Shown here one piece after another: positions 38,701 through 48,100 of a stretch of DNA of 64,000 bases. The translations under genes and the position numbers were made by a program. This DNA comes from Echinococcus granulosus (taxonomy: Eukaryota > Platyhelminthes > Cestoda > Cyclophyllidea > Taeniidae). The stretch lies in the NCBI RefSeq assembly GCF_000524195.1, contig NW_020170396.1, positions 416,656 to 480,655 on the forward strand, given 5' to 3'. The notes beneath the pieces are model-generated. The model worked only from the letters and a program-made list of their open reading frames with translations. It was not told the DNA's origin and ran no database searches. Positions within the stretch are counted from its first letter, which is position 1. Every line of letters starts with the position of its first letter.

Positions 38701-39712
38701 TCACAGGGCGGTAGTCGTATGTCCGTTTACCTCTTGTCCTTTTTTGGCTTAGCGAATGTGTCACACTTGAGGATAAGAAGTTTTGTGATCGTGAAAGGAA
38801 TGGACTTAATGGGACGAAAAAGGGGAGGATACATTAGCTGCTAAATAGCTATGATCACTCGGATTGAATGAAAGGAAGGAAGTTACAAACATGCCTTACG
38901 TTCAGTTAACACAGCACTCTAGTAAACCGGACAAACGATAAAATATGAAAGGCTCTCTTTTTAACTTCTTAAATGGATGTTTTGTAGTGTGAAAAGTCTA
39001 CAGTGGGACGGAGCGATGTCAAATAAGCCTACTTTTCCGACATCAAGATGCGGCTTCAATCGAAGATGGGTCGAATTCAGTCCCGCGATGCTCTTAATAC
39101 CTCCGTTATCAGGGTCTCGGTGGCAAATTGACCACTAATAATCCGGAGGTCCTACGGTTTCAACGCGCATCAATCTTTACCGCTTTTTGACTAATTCTTT
39201 TGCCGCCCGAACAGAAAAATAGAGATGTCTAGTGTCTCCTTTACTTGAACGCAATAGACATGTTTATGACCCCAAATTTTTTAGTCGTCATAAAATGGTA
39301 ATGAGCGCGTCACATATTTGTGACGCTGGAATTGGGGCGTCACACACTGGTAGATAAAGTATTAAATATCAAGTTTCACTTAACCATTTGATGACCAATT
39401 ACAATGACTAAAAGTCCAGGTTCCGATCCAAAATTTAACGCAAATCACAACTGACACAATGAGTGTTCGGACATCTGAGCCTTCCAGCTGTTTGGGAATG
39501 GTCTACAGTTTGTCAATGCTATCAATTCACTCATGGAGAGTTCTTTCACGTATTCATTAAAGGTGATCATTTTGAGAAAAATGCAAACCAAACAACACTT
39601 GCTTGTACACGCCCCCACTAATGAGACAAGAAACTGCAAATTTACCTGTTTACGCCTGAGAGCTGTGCTAACTGGACGGATTGAGAGCCATCGCTTGTAG
39701 CTGAAATGCCTC
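11606..39712 (-). CDS. DCC: Netrin receptor of the DCC/neogenin/frazzled/UNC-40 family, 5' end not found
   Basis: This is a single-pass guidance receptor for netrin. Exons in order: 39712-39646 (tentative), 37790-37523, 31545-31377, 28975-28683, 23940-23679, 23275-23191, 22938-22912 (optional micro-exon), 21461-21097, 19488-19102, 16288-15958, 15677-15070, 14586-14209, 13721-13585, 11936-11910 and 11716-11606. Phases agree at every junction, giving about 1,170 residues. The exons encode five FN3 domains, a 24-residue TM segment and about 440 cytoplasmic residues. The tail ends in MANLEGLMKNLTAIT, which matches the DCC P3 motif (vertebrate form MASLEGLMKQLNAIT). The second-last FN3 carries LEPDTVYEFAVRVV and AWSM, as in DCC FN3-5. 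DCC proteins normally have four Ig and six FN3 domains; no Ig or FN3-1 exon was recognised upstream. The P1 motif was not found. Family assignment is strong; orthology within the family is inferred. Confidence 0.85.
11910..11936 (-). CDS. DCC: Netrin receptor 27-base micro-exon
   Basis: The strong acceptor CGTTTTTTTCAG and the donor GTG/GTATGC bound exactly nine codons (AMGDTNASV), phase 0 on both sides. Joined to the last exon it gives GDTNASVKVYSTEELTEEM, which aligns with vertebrate EDSANVYEQDDLSEQM just before P3. Length and alignment support it, but a transcript is needed. Confidence 0.6.
11937..13584 (-). other. Netrin receptor intron
   Basis: This intron lies between the exon ending at 13585 (donor TCC/GTAAAT) and the micro-exon at 11936. 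Small open frames occur near 13.0-13.3 kb on both strands, but none has splice sites in matching phase or a recognisable motif. Confidence 0.6.
13585..13721 (-). CDS. DCC: Netrin receptor cytoplasmic exon 3
   Basis: The acceptor is TTTGTCCTTCACAG, phase 1 in and phase 0 out, encoding about 45 cytoplasmic residues (PPTSGSERSRPDEMRY onward) rich in Ser, Pro and Arg. No catalytic motif is present, as expected for the DCC tail. Confidence 0.75.
14209..14586 (-). CDS. DCC: Netrin receptor cytoplasmic exon 2, proline-rich
   Basis: This exon encodes 125 cytoplasmic residues with proline-rich HPHQPVPLPPKMEDLFTPP, a Ser/Gly-rich stretch and SVNSGTLPRKF. The region corresponds in position to the P2 part of DCC tails, where PxxP motifs bind SH3 adaptors; that function is inferred. 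The donor is TTTA/GTGAGT, phase 1. Confidence 0.8.
15070..15677 (-). CDS. DCC: Netrin receptor cytoplasmic exon 1
   Basis: The acceptor CTTTCTATCATCCAG joins in phase 2 to the TM exon (..VEKTK-R-IAEKGDVNSP). The exon codes for about 202 low-complexity residues, including HVPPPLPPVSFEN and a Gly/Ser/His-rich stretch. No DLWI-type P1 motif is visible in the first 60 residues after the membrane. The donor is CCCA/GTAAAA, phase 1. Confidence 0.8.
15958..16288 (-). CDS. DCC: Netrin receptor transmembrane exon
   Basis: The exon enters in phase 1 after ACAACCTTTTGCAG. It codes for a juxtamembrane extracellular stretch (GSGFIYLNTLGERYELEKM, LFEELEVVLKTL) that may be helical. This is followed by the membrane segment WILVAAVLAVIAIIVIILAV, ending TIVL, and the stop-transfer TRRFSRSR. 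It leaves in phase 2 at AAAAG/GTACAT. Confidence 0.85.
16289..19101 (-). other. Netrin receptor intron between last FN3 and TM exon
   Basis: Splicing 19102 to 16288 in phase 1 keeps frame (FRTAD-A-DGSGF). An open frame at 17720-17908 on the same strand has no matching splice sites and was not added. Nothing else was recognised. Confidence 0.6.
19102..19488 (-). CDS. DCC: Netrin receptor FN3-6 exon
   Basis: One exon codes a full FN3 domain of 128 residues. The A strand is PESPPQNITVSAVM, the B strand ILVNWHG carries the conserved Trp, and the F strand is NLRTGQPYLLVMSAQNRFG, ending PLSSLCFFRTAD. The acceptor is CTCTACTGTGCAG and the donor GATG/GTGAGT, both phase 1. PPQNITVS resembles the start of FN3 repeats in DCC. 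Confidence 0.88.
21097..21461 (-). CDS. DCC: Netrin receptor FN3-5 exon
   Basis: One exon codes a full FN3 domain with LPIPVNLMAHGITPTGATLQ, then WEL, GYQVRYYP and LEPDTVYEFAVRVV, ending WSMVQGFETPG. The WSM element after the F strand is typical of DCC FN3-5. In vertebrates FN3-5 is a netrin-binding domain. The donor is CAGC/GTGAGT. Two acceptors lie 7 bases apart (GAAG/CC and CCAG/G); the second keeps phase with the upstream model. Confidence 0.88.
22912..22938 (-). CDS. DCC: Candidate 27-base cassette micro-exon in FN3-4/FN3-5 linker
   Basis: The acceptor TCTTGTTTTCACAG and consensus donor GAG/GTGAGT flank 27 bases. In the phase required by its neighbours it adds nine residues without a stop, and skipping it also keeps the frame. 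In mammalian DCC the FN3-4/FN3-5 linker is itself alternatively spliced, so the position is suggestive. Confidence 0.4.
23066..23081. repeat. Palindromic core of dispersed repeat, copy 1
   Basis: GTCACATATTTGTGAC is an imperfect palindrome. It and its right flank (..CTGGTAGTAAATGTATTAA) resemble the element at 39309. Confidence 0.5.
23191..23275 (-). CDS. DCC: Netrin receptor FN3-4, second-half exon
   Basis: The exon enters in phase 1 at CTTATAG. Joined to the previous exon it reads SYTLKELRAGTPYHVRLMA, then IIPGEDGPSAYTVATP, which is the E-F-G strand pattern of an FN3 domain. I place the donor at AAA/GTACAG (phase 2). A donor at 23230 (CCCG/GTGAGG) would cut the G strand off and is less likely. 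Confidence 0.7.
23679..23940 (-). CDS. DCC: Netrin receptor FN3-4, first-half exon
   Basis: The exon enters in phase 0 (ACACTCCTAG/ATA) and leaves in phase 1 (CTCC/GTGAGT). The B strand reads INAIHLSWTIKW and the exon ends AAFTSYTLKEL. There is a long insertion between the B and E strands (RRHHIRSSFEPQSHTDWDEG) that is unusual for an FN3 fold. Confidence 0.75.
23941..28682 (-). other. Netrin receptor intron, 4.7 kb
   Basis: Donor GATAAG/GTGAGT at 28682; acceptor at 23941. Both strands were read. I found only short random frames and no repeat or gene I can support. Confidence 0.6.
28683..28975 (-). CDS. DCC: Netrin receptor FN3-3, second-half exon plus linker
   Basis: The exon enters in phase 1 (GGCTAG/AC). 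It reads LRFPSAELMPGTGYTLRMLA, then STRGGQGRWSPPVRFRT, the E-F-G strands of FN3. A long acidic and Pro-rich linker follows (PTLPLPPLPQLLQPQEGDLD) up to AYLVPDK, phase 0. Confidence 0.82.
28976..31376 (-). other. Netrin receptor intron with an unassigned Cys-rich frame
   Basis: Direct splicing of 31377 to 28975 in phase 1 completes FN3-3. Within the intron, 29647-29853 is an open minus-strand frame after a good acceptor (CTGCTACTAG), with six cysteines and EYLRIIASPC plus EVKFACEATQMG. It looks loosely Ig-like, but its donor phase does not fit and it would interrupt an FN3 domain, so it is left out of the model. Confidence 0.5.
31377..31545 (-). CDS. DCC: Netrin receptor FN3-3, first-half exon
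   Basis: The acceptor is TTTTCTGCTGTCTAG, phase 0. The A-B strands read IRVRVLSGQFAQISWSVSDD with the conserved Trp, followed by KLMGFIMEVNSTYETSQL. The donor ACGG/GTGCGT (phase 1) was chosen over GAG/GTGAGG 18 bases upstream because only phase 1 matches the next exon. Confidence 0.8.
31546..37522 (-). other. Netrin receptor intron, 6.0 kb
   Basis: Splicing 37523 to 31545 in phase 0 links PSGYPTQ to IRVRVLSG. Two minus-strand frames inside, 32483-32776 and 33406-33645, have Cys-containing sequence but no identifiable domain or matching splice phase. A CA-rich microsatellite just outside, at 31731-31755, is noted separately. Confidence 0.6.
31731..31755 (+). repeat. Imperfect CA microsatellite
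   Basis: A short interrupted (CA)n tract of about 25 bases lies in the minus-strand 5' flank of the FN3-3 exon, followed by a short A-homopolymer. Confidence 0.6.
37523..37790 (-). CDS. DCC: Netrin receptor FN3-2, C to G strands
   Basis: The acceptor is CTCCCCACCTTTAG, phase 2 in and phase 0 out (ACTCAG/GTGAGC). It reads VVLRNLTHAEDV (C strand), LRLTDMLPDTFYSVEVCAHL (E-F) and then a Pro-rich linker to PSGYPTQ. Because five FN3 units are visible and the family has six, I number this one FN3-2. Confidence 0.8.
39309..39324. repeat. Palindromic core of dispersed repeat, copy 2
   Basis: The core is identical to that at 23066. The right flank reads CTGGTAGATAAAGTATTAA, close to the flank of copy 1, so homology extends beyond the palindrome. 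Confidence 0.5.
39646..39712 (-). CDS. DCC: Tentative netrin receptor FN3-2, A-B strand exon
   Basis: This is a 67-base interval with a good acceptor (CTTTGTCTATTTTAG) and donor (AAACAG/GTAAAT). In phase 1-in, 2-out it reads GISATSDGSQSVQLAQLSGV and joins to RVVLRNLT. SVQL fits an FN3 B strand but the usual Trp is absent, so confidence is low. Confidence 0.35.
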
Positions 39713-42700
39713 CTAAAATAGACAAAGTTTTCATGATCCACCACCTGTACAGACTTCGTGAAGAGCATTCACCACTAAGAGGTTCGAAGGTTGTTGGATG
39801 AAAACAAAATCTTGGGGATTTTAGCTTGTTCTAAGAGAACCATTAATTCACTTAATCACTTTTGCCCCTAGTTTCAAACCTGAGGGTGGGAGGATGCTTG
39901 TGACCTCACTTTATGACGTTTTCACATACTTGACATTCGAAGGTATAGCAGTATTATAACTTTAGTGCCCCTACAACTGGTAGATAATGGACATACATGC
40001 TCCAGGGTGGTAAAGTTTAGGTCAGATAGAGGTCATCCCAGCAAGTGGGCGAAAAATTGATCCAGGACACCTATTTCTGGGTAAGCAGCACATAGGAATG
40101 CGTGTTGGACCCTTTTTAAGCGAATTGGTTCCAATGAGCTGCTGAATGATTTGCATGAAGGGTGACTAAAGTGGTAAACCGATTGCCTCGTCCCTCATCA
40201 CTTCCAATGAGGCGACAGATTCACGCATTTCTTCACCCTTCTTTTGAGTTCACCGATGAAGTGCGCAGTAGGTGATAAATTTAGCCGAAATAGTACGACT
40301 AAGATAGCAAGTAGAAGCAGCCTTTCGAGGCATACCAAAAGGGTACAATGCAGCGCAGTTGTGTGTTTGATCAAATGATGTGGACAGACTAGGGTAGCTT
40401 TTGTATGCCTGTGTGACCTGAAGGGGTTACTGCGTTGATTAAAGCACACCGCTGCACCTTAATTTGGTTTCGCGCTCGTGAATTCGCACATCGAATTTCA
40501 CGCAAAATGTGAACTTTTGCTCTTCTGTTAGGTCTGTGAGTAGTGTCACCTTTCTACTCTTCCAAGTACCGACATTAGTTAGTGTAATCCCTTCTAAAAG
40601 GACCGTTAATCACCTCCATGAAGAGGCTTGAGAGCAGCACTGACAATCCTTCCATCCAAGAGTGAATAGTTCTTACGGAACATTAGTGACTGCTAATTTA
40701 GCACCAGTATTTTGATGGTTAAACCTTTCCAAGAACTGAGTGAAAATAGGCCTCAGTTTCAGAAAATACGCTAAATCTAGCCTTTCAGAAGGTGACATTC
40801 AAAATTACTCAGGTGCCGTGTCCACTAGGCTTAGAGTATGCAACACAGCCTGGAACAATCTGGCTTAGTCTTATCTAAACAACAGCTGTTCCCATGAAAA
40901 CAAATATGGACGAATCCAATCTGGTCGGTTGTAAAATTATTCAAGGTGTTCCAGACACGCAAAATAATTTCATGAATCTCTGATTTGAATCAAATGCTGA
41001 GTTCTACAATAGAAGAGCATACGTGGAATATAAAAGTGAAGAACTTACTTATGAGTCTACTTGGAAGGAAATCAAGAAGTATTGTGAGGAAAAGAACCGT
41101 GAACAAGTGGTAAGACTTGCGTTCATGGCGTTTTCGCATTTTTTTAGTAAATCTGCGTCATTCGTTCCTGCACGTGTGCCCTAAAAGGAGAGAGAAGTAA
41201 TGAACAAGCGCCAATGCGGCAGAATCAACTGCACAGACAAACGGCAAAAGTAACGGATTGTTTTTCGTCTCTCCTTCCTTTTTTGCTTTCAAATAGGTGT
41301 CATTTTGCAAGGGGCATGGACGAATTATCCAAGCGTGGTGATAAAAGCCTGCGCAGGAAGAAAACGCAACTGTCCGACAGTCGCGCACTACTAACCCCTG
41401 ATCCTCAAGTAATCCCCGTCACATGTGGGACGCGCGCAAAATGCCGATTCTCCTTTATGCAAAGACTAGTCAGTTTCAAAGATGTAAATGCGAGTTGCAA
41501 GGGCATGACTATTTTGTCACATTAAACACTAATGAGAAATCTTCCAAGCTCCATTTGCGTAAATCTTAGTGAATTACGATCCTGGTGTTCTAGGTGGAAT
41601 ACATTTTAAAAGGGATGGCAGATTTGAGTGGTTTAAGTATTTTAAAACTCAACTGAATTTAATGCATGTGCATTCCTAGTGACAACATGTCAAAGTTCAA
41701 TTTGTCAATCAGCTAAAACTTCTTGTCACCTGGTGAATTCAAATTAAAGCTAACTTAACGTATGAAAGAGACTCCGAGCTGCAAAACCTAAGCCGGGGAA
41801 ATGGTGAAATTTGCGTGGGTCCATAAGGCTAGACACCCCCACCTCACTTTTACCCTCCCCCCAATTGCGGATCGCTGAATGCAGGTGATTATTTGATGCT
41901 CTTTGCTGAGGGCACCTTAATCATCTCCCGTGGTGAGCAGTCGAACTACAACCAATGGGTAATAGAGACGACCACAACAAGCCCCAAAAACGAAACAGAC
42001 AAAACAGGATAAACAAAATTTGCAAACAAAACGAAAATTTAAACAAAGTAACGGAGACAATTTTCCGAAAAAAAAAACACCCCAACAGGGTACCATTAAA
42101 ATTGAGGTTTAAAATGCAGCTAAAACAGGTTGTATCATAACCAGAAGCACATTTCACGTCCTTCACAAAATAACTTAAGTAAAGGAAAATATTGATAGCT
42201 CTACAAATTCGAGGATTACGGGTATGCAGAAGGAGACAAGGAATCTTTAAGCGGACATTGTGCAAACGAAGGTGTGACGCCAGAAATTAAACAAAGCTTA
42301 GTAACTGATACAAATTTGCTGGCATTCCAAAATAATTAAATTAGGATTGTGTTTTAGTTGAAAATGATGCATTTGATGGCAAATGTCTCTGCGAAAAGCA
42401 TGGGGTGCAACAAAATGGTAAGAACCAATTACTAATGCCAAAAATCAAAATCTTGCAATATTATGCTTAGGCCACAAAGTGCTGTGCTGTTAAAGATTTA
42501 GGCTTAGCAACGCAAAAGAAAAACGGCGCTCAACGACACAAAACTTTACAGTAAAATAGAAACTAGGAGACGTGTTCTGCATAGCCCAAAGAACCTGGAT
42601 CGTAAACACATGACAATGTGTTATAAAACAAAAGTGCCATGTGTTTTTATTAAATAAGCCGTGCGCAACTTAAAAAATAACAAACCCAACACACAATAGA

Positions 42701-44981
42701 CCTGGCAAAATCGGGAACGCCTTCGTCTTTCAAAGGTGAGATTCGATCGTTCAGGGCCAAATCTGGGGTAACTATTGCGTTTTGCGCATTAAAACAATCT
42801 CAGCTGAGGTATTTTGCAAGCTTTAATATGGCAAAATATAGACCTCAACAACGGTCTCAGGTTAAAATTTTAGGCAAAAAACTATTTGTTAGTACCAAAT
42901 TTTTAATGAGACTGGTTATTTTATTCTGATTTTTAAGAAAAAGTCACACAAGAATCTACTAAAACTTCTTTACATTCCGAACACTTTAAGATTTATTTAT
43001 TGACAGGTTAATGTATGTACAATTTGCAGTTTTGTATAGAAATGGTTATCATTAATATACAAGAAAACATAGGAATTTTATGATATTGATACAGGAGGTT
43101 TTGAACAGGCAGCAGCTGCCCTGTGGTGGACAGCTAAAATTCGTTGCACTAGGCTACTTCCTAGACCCTCTATTTTGATAAAGCCGTAAAATCTGAGAAG
43201 ATATTTGTGCAGTAAGTACAATCACTTCTTTACGCCCATAGTTCTTCCATCTTAGTGCCATTTCCCGAAGCCCGTGAATGTAGCTTATCGGCCTTTCCGG
43301 ATGAAACTCGCAAAGCTCCAATAATGACCCGATAGAATAAAGCATCTTAATCCTACTAGAAATCACGTCTTTAAATGCCGCCGATCAAGCACACGTCAAT
43401 GACAATCGCAGTTCAGAAATTGAGAAGAGGTTATGATGCAAATGAAATACTCAGTTGGCAATTGCCGCATAATCCCAGCTTTGAATTTTGCGCTACGAGG
43501 AATCCTGATGGAATTAAGTGTGCGCATTGATGGTATTATATCTAATATTAAACGCCTTCCTCCTAACAGCAAATCTTCACCTCGTTTAAAAGGCTCTTAA
43601 TCCCACTATTTTTTGCGCCTTTTCACACTATGAACTGACACGATTTGTAAGTAATCTGATCTAAAGGTCCACACAGTCGGTCCTTGAGCAAAGTTACATC
43701 CAAAGATGTAACAAAGCACCCTAGTGGAGAAGGTTTACTATTACCGTGTACGTGGACGGGAGGGCACTAAAAGCATGGGCGAATTCTGCCACAGCATGGT
43801 GATTCTAGAATCCACGAGGACTGAAGAGCCAGTGCAATTGAATGCCCACCAGTGTGGTAGTATTTTGCGATGATGTTCAGCTAAAATTAACGTAAAATTG
43901 TAAACGACAACGTATTGAATGCAACCTTATTGATTAATGAACTAGCGGTGGTACTGCATGGAAGCTTCCAGCAGGTTAGGTTTTTTGTTATCCTTAAAGG
44001 AACCAACTACAGGTCCGTTATCCGAAAACTTATTTTACGTTGATTCGATACCCCAATAAATGTGCAAATCTGAGTTCCACGCTTGATTTGACATAGACCC
44101 AAATGCTTGCGTCTATCTTAGATCAACTCGAAGTTGATACAAAACAGAGCTGTTGAAGTTCCGTCAAGACCGACTATGATAGAAGTCAGGGGTGCAGATG
44201 ATTGTTGGTCACCCGCTAATCAAATTTCTCTCAAATTGCCGCCCATGTGTGCTGTCAGTCACAACTTTAGTTCAGACGTCTCGAGAGTTGACCACGGTTA
44301 ACTCTCACGTGCGTTCGTAATACAGCCCGGTTCTCGACCTCTGGCAAGCTCTGAAGTTGAAGTTGACCTCGTGGTCTCCTAACCAATTTTTGACATCCTT
44401 GTAGTCGTGAAGCGGAATATTGCCAATTCCCTCTTTATCTCTTCGCCCCTCAATCAGCCGTGTCACCTTTAAATCCATGTTACCCGTGTAATGGCATACC
44501 TCCATAGGATCAACAAAGACCCCGCAAATTATAAAATAGCTGCCGTTGCTGTGGAACCTTAATCGAGTCAAGTTGAGATCTTGAGAGTCAACTAACTGAG
44601 GACACCTCATTGCCCACTTAGACACCTGCATGAGTTAATCTTCCTATAAGCTGTGCAAGCAAATAGGAGGACCGCCTCCGATGGTCAAGCGATCAATGGT
44701 ACCACCGCCCCCCGAGTGCTAAAGAGCCCACCTAACACATCATCAGGCTCATATTACACACACCTCGTGAGAACAGAACATGTGTACAATCAAAAACATG
44801 GGCTCAAGACGACACAAAGCAGAGTGAAGGTGCGATTGAGGGAAGTAGGACCTTGTTGGGCGGGCGTCAGACGCTGAATGGGGGGGATGCAGGTGGGGGT
44901 AAAAAGAGGAGTATGTGAATGGATGGATGGGCGAGTGAGGGTATGGAGATAGCACCGTGTGCTTTTCGTTAAAACTTATTA
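39713..44981. other. Region upstream of netrin receptor exons, no gene supported
   Basis: This is where 5' exons of the netrin receptor (signal peptide, Ig domains, FN3-1) would be expected. I did not recognise an Ig exon on the minus strand. The frame at 44305-44631 (108 codons, NGSYFIICGVF, RACQRSRTGLYYER) begins after a CAG and ends at a possible donor, but matches nothing I know. 41950-42110 is strikingly A-rich and T-poor on the plus strand. Confidence 0.5.
44305..44631 (-). CDS. Orphan 108-codon open frame, function unknown
   Basis: I do not recognise this frame. It is flanked by a possible acceptor (CTCATGCAG/GTGTC) and donor (CGCAC/GTGAGA) and contains five cysteines and an N-glycosylation site (NGS). 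It lies just 3' of collagen A on the same strand and could be an unrelated exon, a diverged 5' exon of the netrin receptor, or chance. Confidence 0.2.
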   Translation of the reverse strand: MQVSKWAMRCPQLVDSQDLNLTRLRFHSNGSYFIICGVFVDPMEVCHYTGNMDLKVTRLIEGRRDKEGIGNIPLHDYKDVKNWLGDHEVNFNFRACQRSRTGLYYERT

Positions 44982-44987
44982 TTTATT
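44982..44987 (-). terminator. Polyadenylation signal of collagen A
   Basis: AATAAA on the minus strand lies 69 bases downstream of the collagen A stop codon, a usual distance from the coding end of a short 3' UTR. Confidence 0.55.
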
Positions 44988-45055
44988 TTAATAAGTATTG
45001 TAGTCGATTTGCGTTGAGATATCACCGTGCATTATCGGCGTTGTGCTGTGGCCGT

Positions 45056-45190
45056 CTACTGGAAGCACACCTGACCCACTCGAACATTCATCTTGGCCTC
45101 TGCCACGGCGAAGGCCACGTCACGCACTGGCAGACGAAGTGGTGGCCCGTACACATCCAACACTACTTCTTTAGGAAGGCCAGAGTTGTT
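45056..45190 (-). CDS. Collagen A last exon
   Basis: The acceptor is CTCTAATGTAG, phase 0. It encodes 44 residues including [10 protein letters not shown] and ending [11 protein letters not shown] with TAG. VGQVCFQ corresponds to the GPVCFL terminus of vertebrate fibrillar chains, so C8 is present. Confidence 0.92.
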   Translation of the reverse strand, partial: NNSGLPKEVVLDVYGPPLRLPVRDVAFAVAEAKMNVRVGQVCFQ

Positions 45191-48100
45191 CTACATTAGA
45201 GGAAAGGAGCGAAACCCCATTACACATTACGTATTTAATTTTCGGGGAGTTGGTTAGTACAGTGAAGAACGAGTGGAGTTACCTGTATTCTCAAATATCT
45301 CGTCCTATAGTAACAAAAATTCCTGCCGAATAGCCTGTATGCAAGGGGACTGACCTGACAAGTGTTAGAGGTGACACTGAATTTGGCATGGACTTCGTTG
45401 GAGGTTAGTTCAATTTCGTTGTCTGAGTAGAGTTTGAGGCCCTTGGCGCAGGAGACAGTCAGAGTTTGGTGTGCGCCCAAAGAGCGCGCTTTCAGCATGA
45501 CCAGTTGGGTACCTTCAACTTTATAGAGGAGGTTGCCGTAGTCCGCCACTTCACCCAGCCACGTAAAATCATCAGTCGAACTCTGCTTTTCCGCACCCGC
45601 TGAGTAGACAGCCTGATTGGAATCGATGCAAGTCTCTTTTGTCTTGAAGTTGCAGTAGACATGAATTGCGTCTTCCGGACCACCCCCGTTTGGATCCACC
45701 CAATAGAGGCCTTCAAAGACGCATCAAGCAATGTTATCGCTCGGCGTGATGATAAGGGAGTGTGGACTTACCATCCTGCAAATTAGGATGAGACTTGGCA
45801 AGATCCCTGCACGTGAGCGCAGGGACGTCACGAGTACCCAGTGGAACTGAGATGGATTCAACACCGAAGACCTGAGCGATGGCAGCAGCGTCCGAATACA
45901 TGATGTTGCCCTTGGTGGGTGACGTCATCATAGGCATCTTGACGGCAGGTGGACCAGGAGGACCCGGAGGGCCGGGTGGGCCAACAGGTCCAGGTGGACC
46001 TCGAGGACCATCACGACCAGTTGGACCTTGAGGGCCTGGAAGTCCGGGGTCTCCACGGGGTCCCTTGGGGCCAGTCTTTCCTCGCGGGCCGATGAGACCA
46101 GCCTCACCAGCTGGACCAGGATTTCCATCAGGACCTGCCTCACCAGTGTCACCACGGGGTCCGTCGTCTCCCTGTTCGCCAGGCAAGCCTGGAGGTCCCA
46201 TCCAGCCAGGGTGGCCCTGAGGGCCTGGAAGACCTTCAGGTCCGGGACTTCCGTCCTTTCCATCGGCACCGGGTTCACCAGGGGGACCAACTTCTCCCTG
46301 GGCTCCGGGAGCTCCGGGCTTGCCAGCACGGCCACGAGCACCAGGTGCACCCTGACGGCCCGGCAGACCAACTGGACCCTCCAAGCCGATGGAACCGGTT
46401 ACGCCCCGTACACCACGAGGACCACGGAAGCCGGGAAGACCAGCATCACCAACCTCTCCAACTGGACCCTCAGGTCCAATAGGACCGTCGGGACCGATGG
46501 ATCCTTCAGGACCCTCCTCACCGACTGGACCTTTGCGACCCTGAGGACCAGGCGGACCTTGCGGACCTTGGTCACCAGTGGGACCCTGGGGACCCTGCGG
46601 TCCAGGAAGACCCTCTGGGCCAGGAGGTCCCTGAGCGCCCGGACTGCCATTGGCTCCACGCATGCCCTTCGCGTACAAATTGTGGGGCGTAAGGGAGATA
46701 AGGCACGAAAGCAGAGGGAGAGACGGGAAATTGGCACTGATTTACCTGTGAACCCATTGGACCGTCTCGACCAACACCTCCTTGGGGACCCTTGTCCCCC
46801 ATGGGACCGGGTTCACCGGTGGCTCCCTGGTCACCCTGAGCACCTTCACGCCCGGGGGCTCCATCACGTCCAGCAGGACCAATTGGTCCGGGAGGACCCC
46901 TATCTCCAGGCTCTCCGACCCTACCAGTAGGACCGGGCTTTCCGCTTGATCCGGTCATACCACGCAGACCAGGAATGCCATCGAAACCAGGAGAACCAGG
47001 AAGACCTGGTTTCCCACGTGGTCCAGGCTGACCAGCAGGACCAGAAGCCCCACTAAGCCCCGCAGGACCAGGCAGTCCAGGCGTTCCGCTAGGACCATCC
47101 CGACCAGGATTGCCATTGGGACCCTTGGCACCCGGTACACCTCGACTTCCTGCTGCTCCAGGAGCTCCTGGTGGACCTGGTTGTCCCTGAACGCCTTGCA
47201 TCCCTGCACGACCCTTAGGTCCTGTAGGTCCCACAGCACCAGTCTCACCTGGAGGTCCGGACACACCGATACTTCTCCCAATTATCCTGAGGAAGCCAGG
47301 CGGACCCTCCTTCCCTGATGGACCGCGGGGTCCAGGTTCACCGTGCTTGCCTGGAAGACCACGTGCGCCTTGACGTCCACGGTCACCTTTGTAGCCGCGG
47401 GCACCTTGAGCTCCATCTTCGCCAGGTACACCAGGAAGACCCTGTAGAAATAGGAGTCAATGATTATAACTGAGAGAGCTGAAGAAGAATAAAGTAGGCT
47501 TGTACTTACTGCAGCACCCATGACTCCCATAGGACCCATGGGACCAGCATCACCCTTGACTCCAGGTTCACCGGGAGTGCCAGCGGGACCCGGTGGACCA
47601 GCCTCACCACGGTCACCGGCAGGACCAGGACGACCCCGGGGTCCAGCTGGTCCATCTTCAGCGTCCCTGCCAGGCTCGCCTTCTTTACCGTCGTCTCCAG
47701 GCTCACCACTCGGGCCGCGTGGACCTCGAGGTCCGGCAGGTCCGTCGGGACCCATGGGGCCCTGTCCACCCTTGGGACCTTGACGACCAGGCCTTCCTCG
47801 GGGTCCAGAAGGACCAGTCTCACCTTGTATACCCGCCGGACCAGTGGGCCCTTTGTCACCTCGGTCTCCCTTGGGACCCACTGGACCGTTGGGACCGGGA
47901 GTTCCATGCTCGCCTTGTGGACCCTGCAAGGACAAGTCATATGATAGGGAACACACAACAAATGGGGTTAGTGGGGGCAAAAGAATAATCCTCGCTATTT
48001 CCCTTATTTCCTGATAATCGGATAAACCAATATATTCAAGAACGGTAAAAAGGTGCAAAAAATGGTACTCCTTTGGAGCCGTTATTTTCCTAACAAAAGC

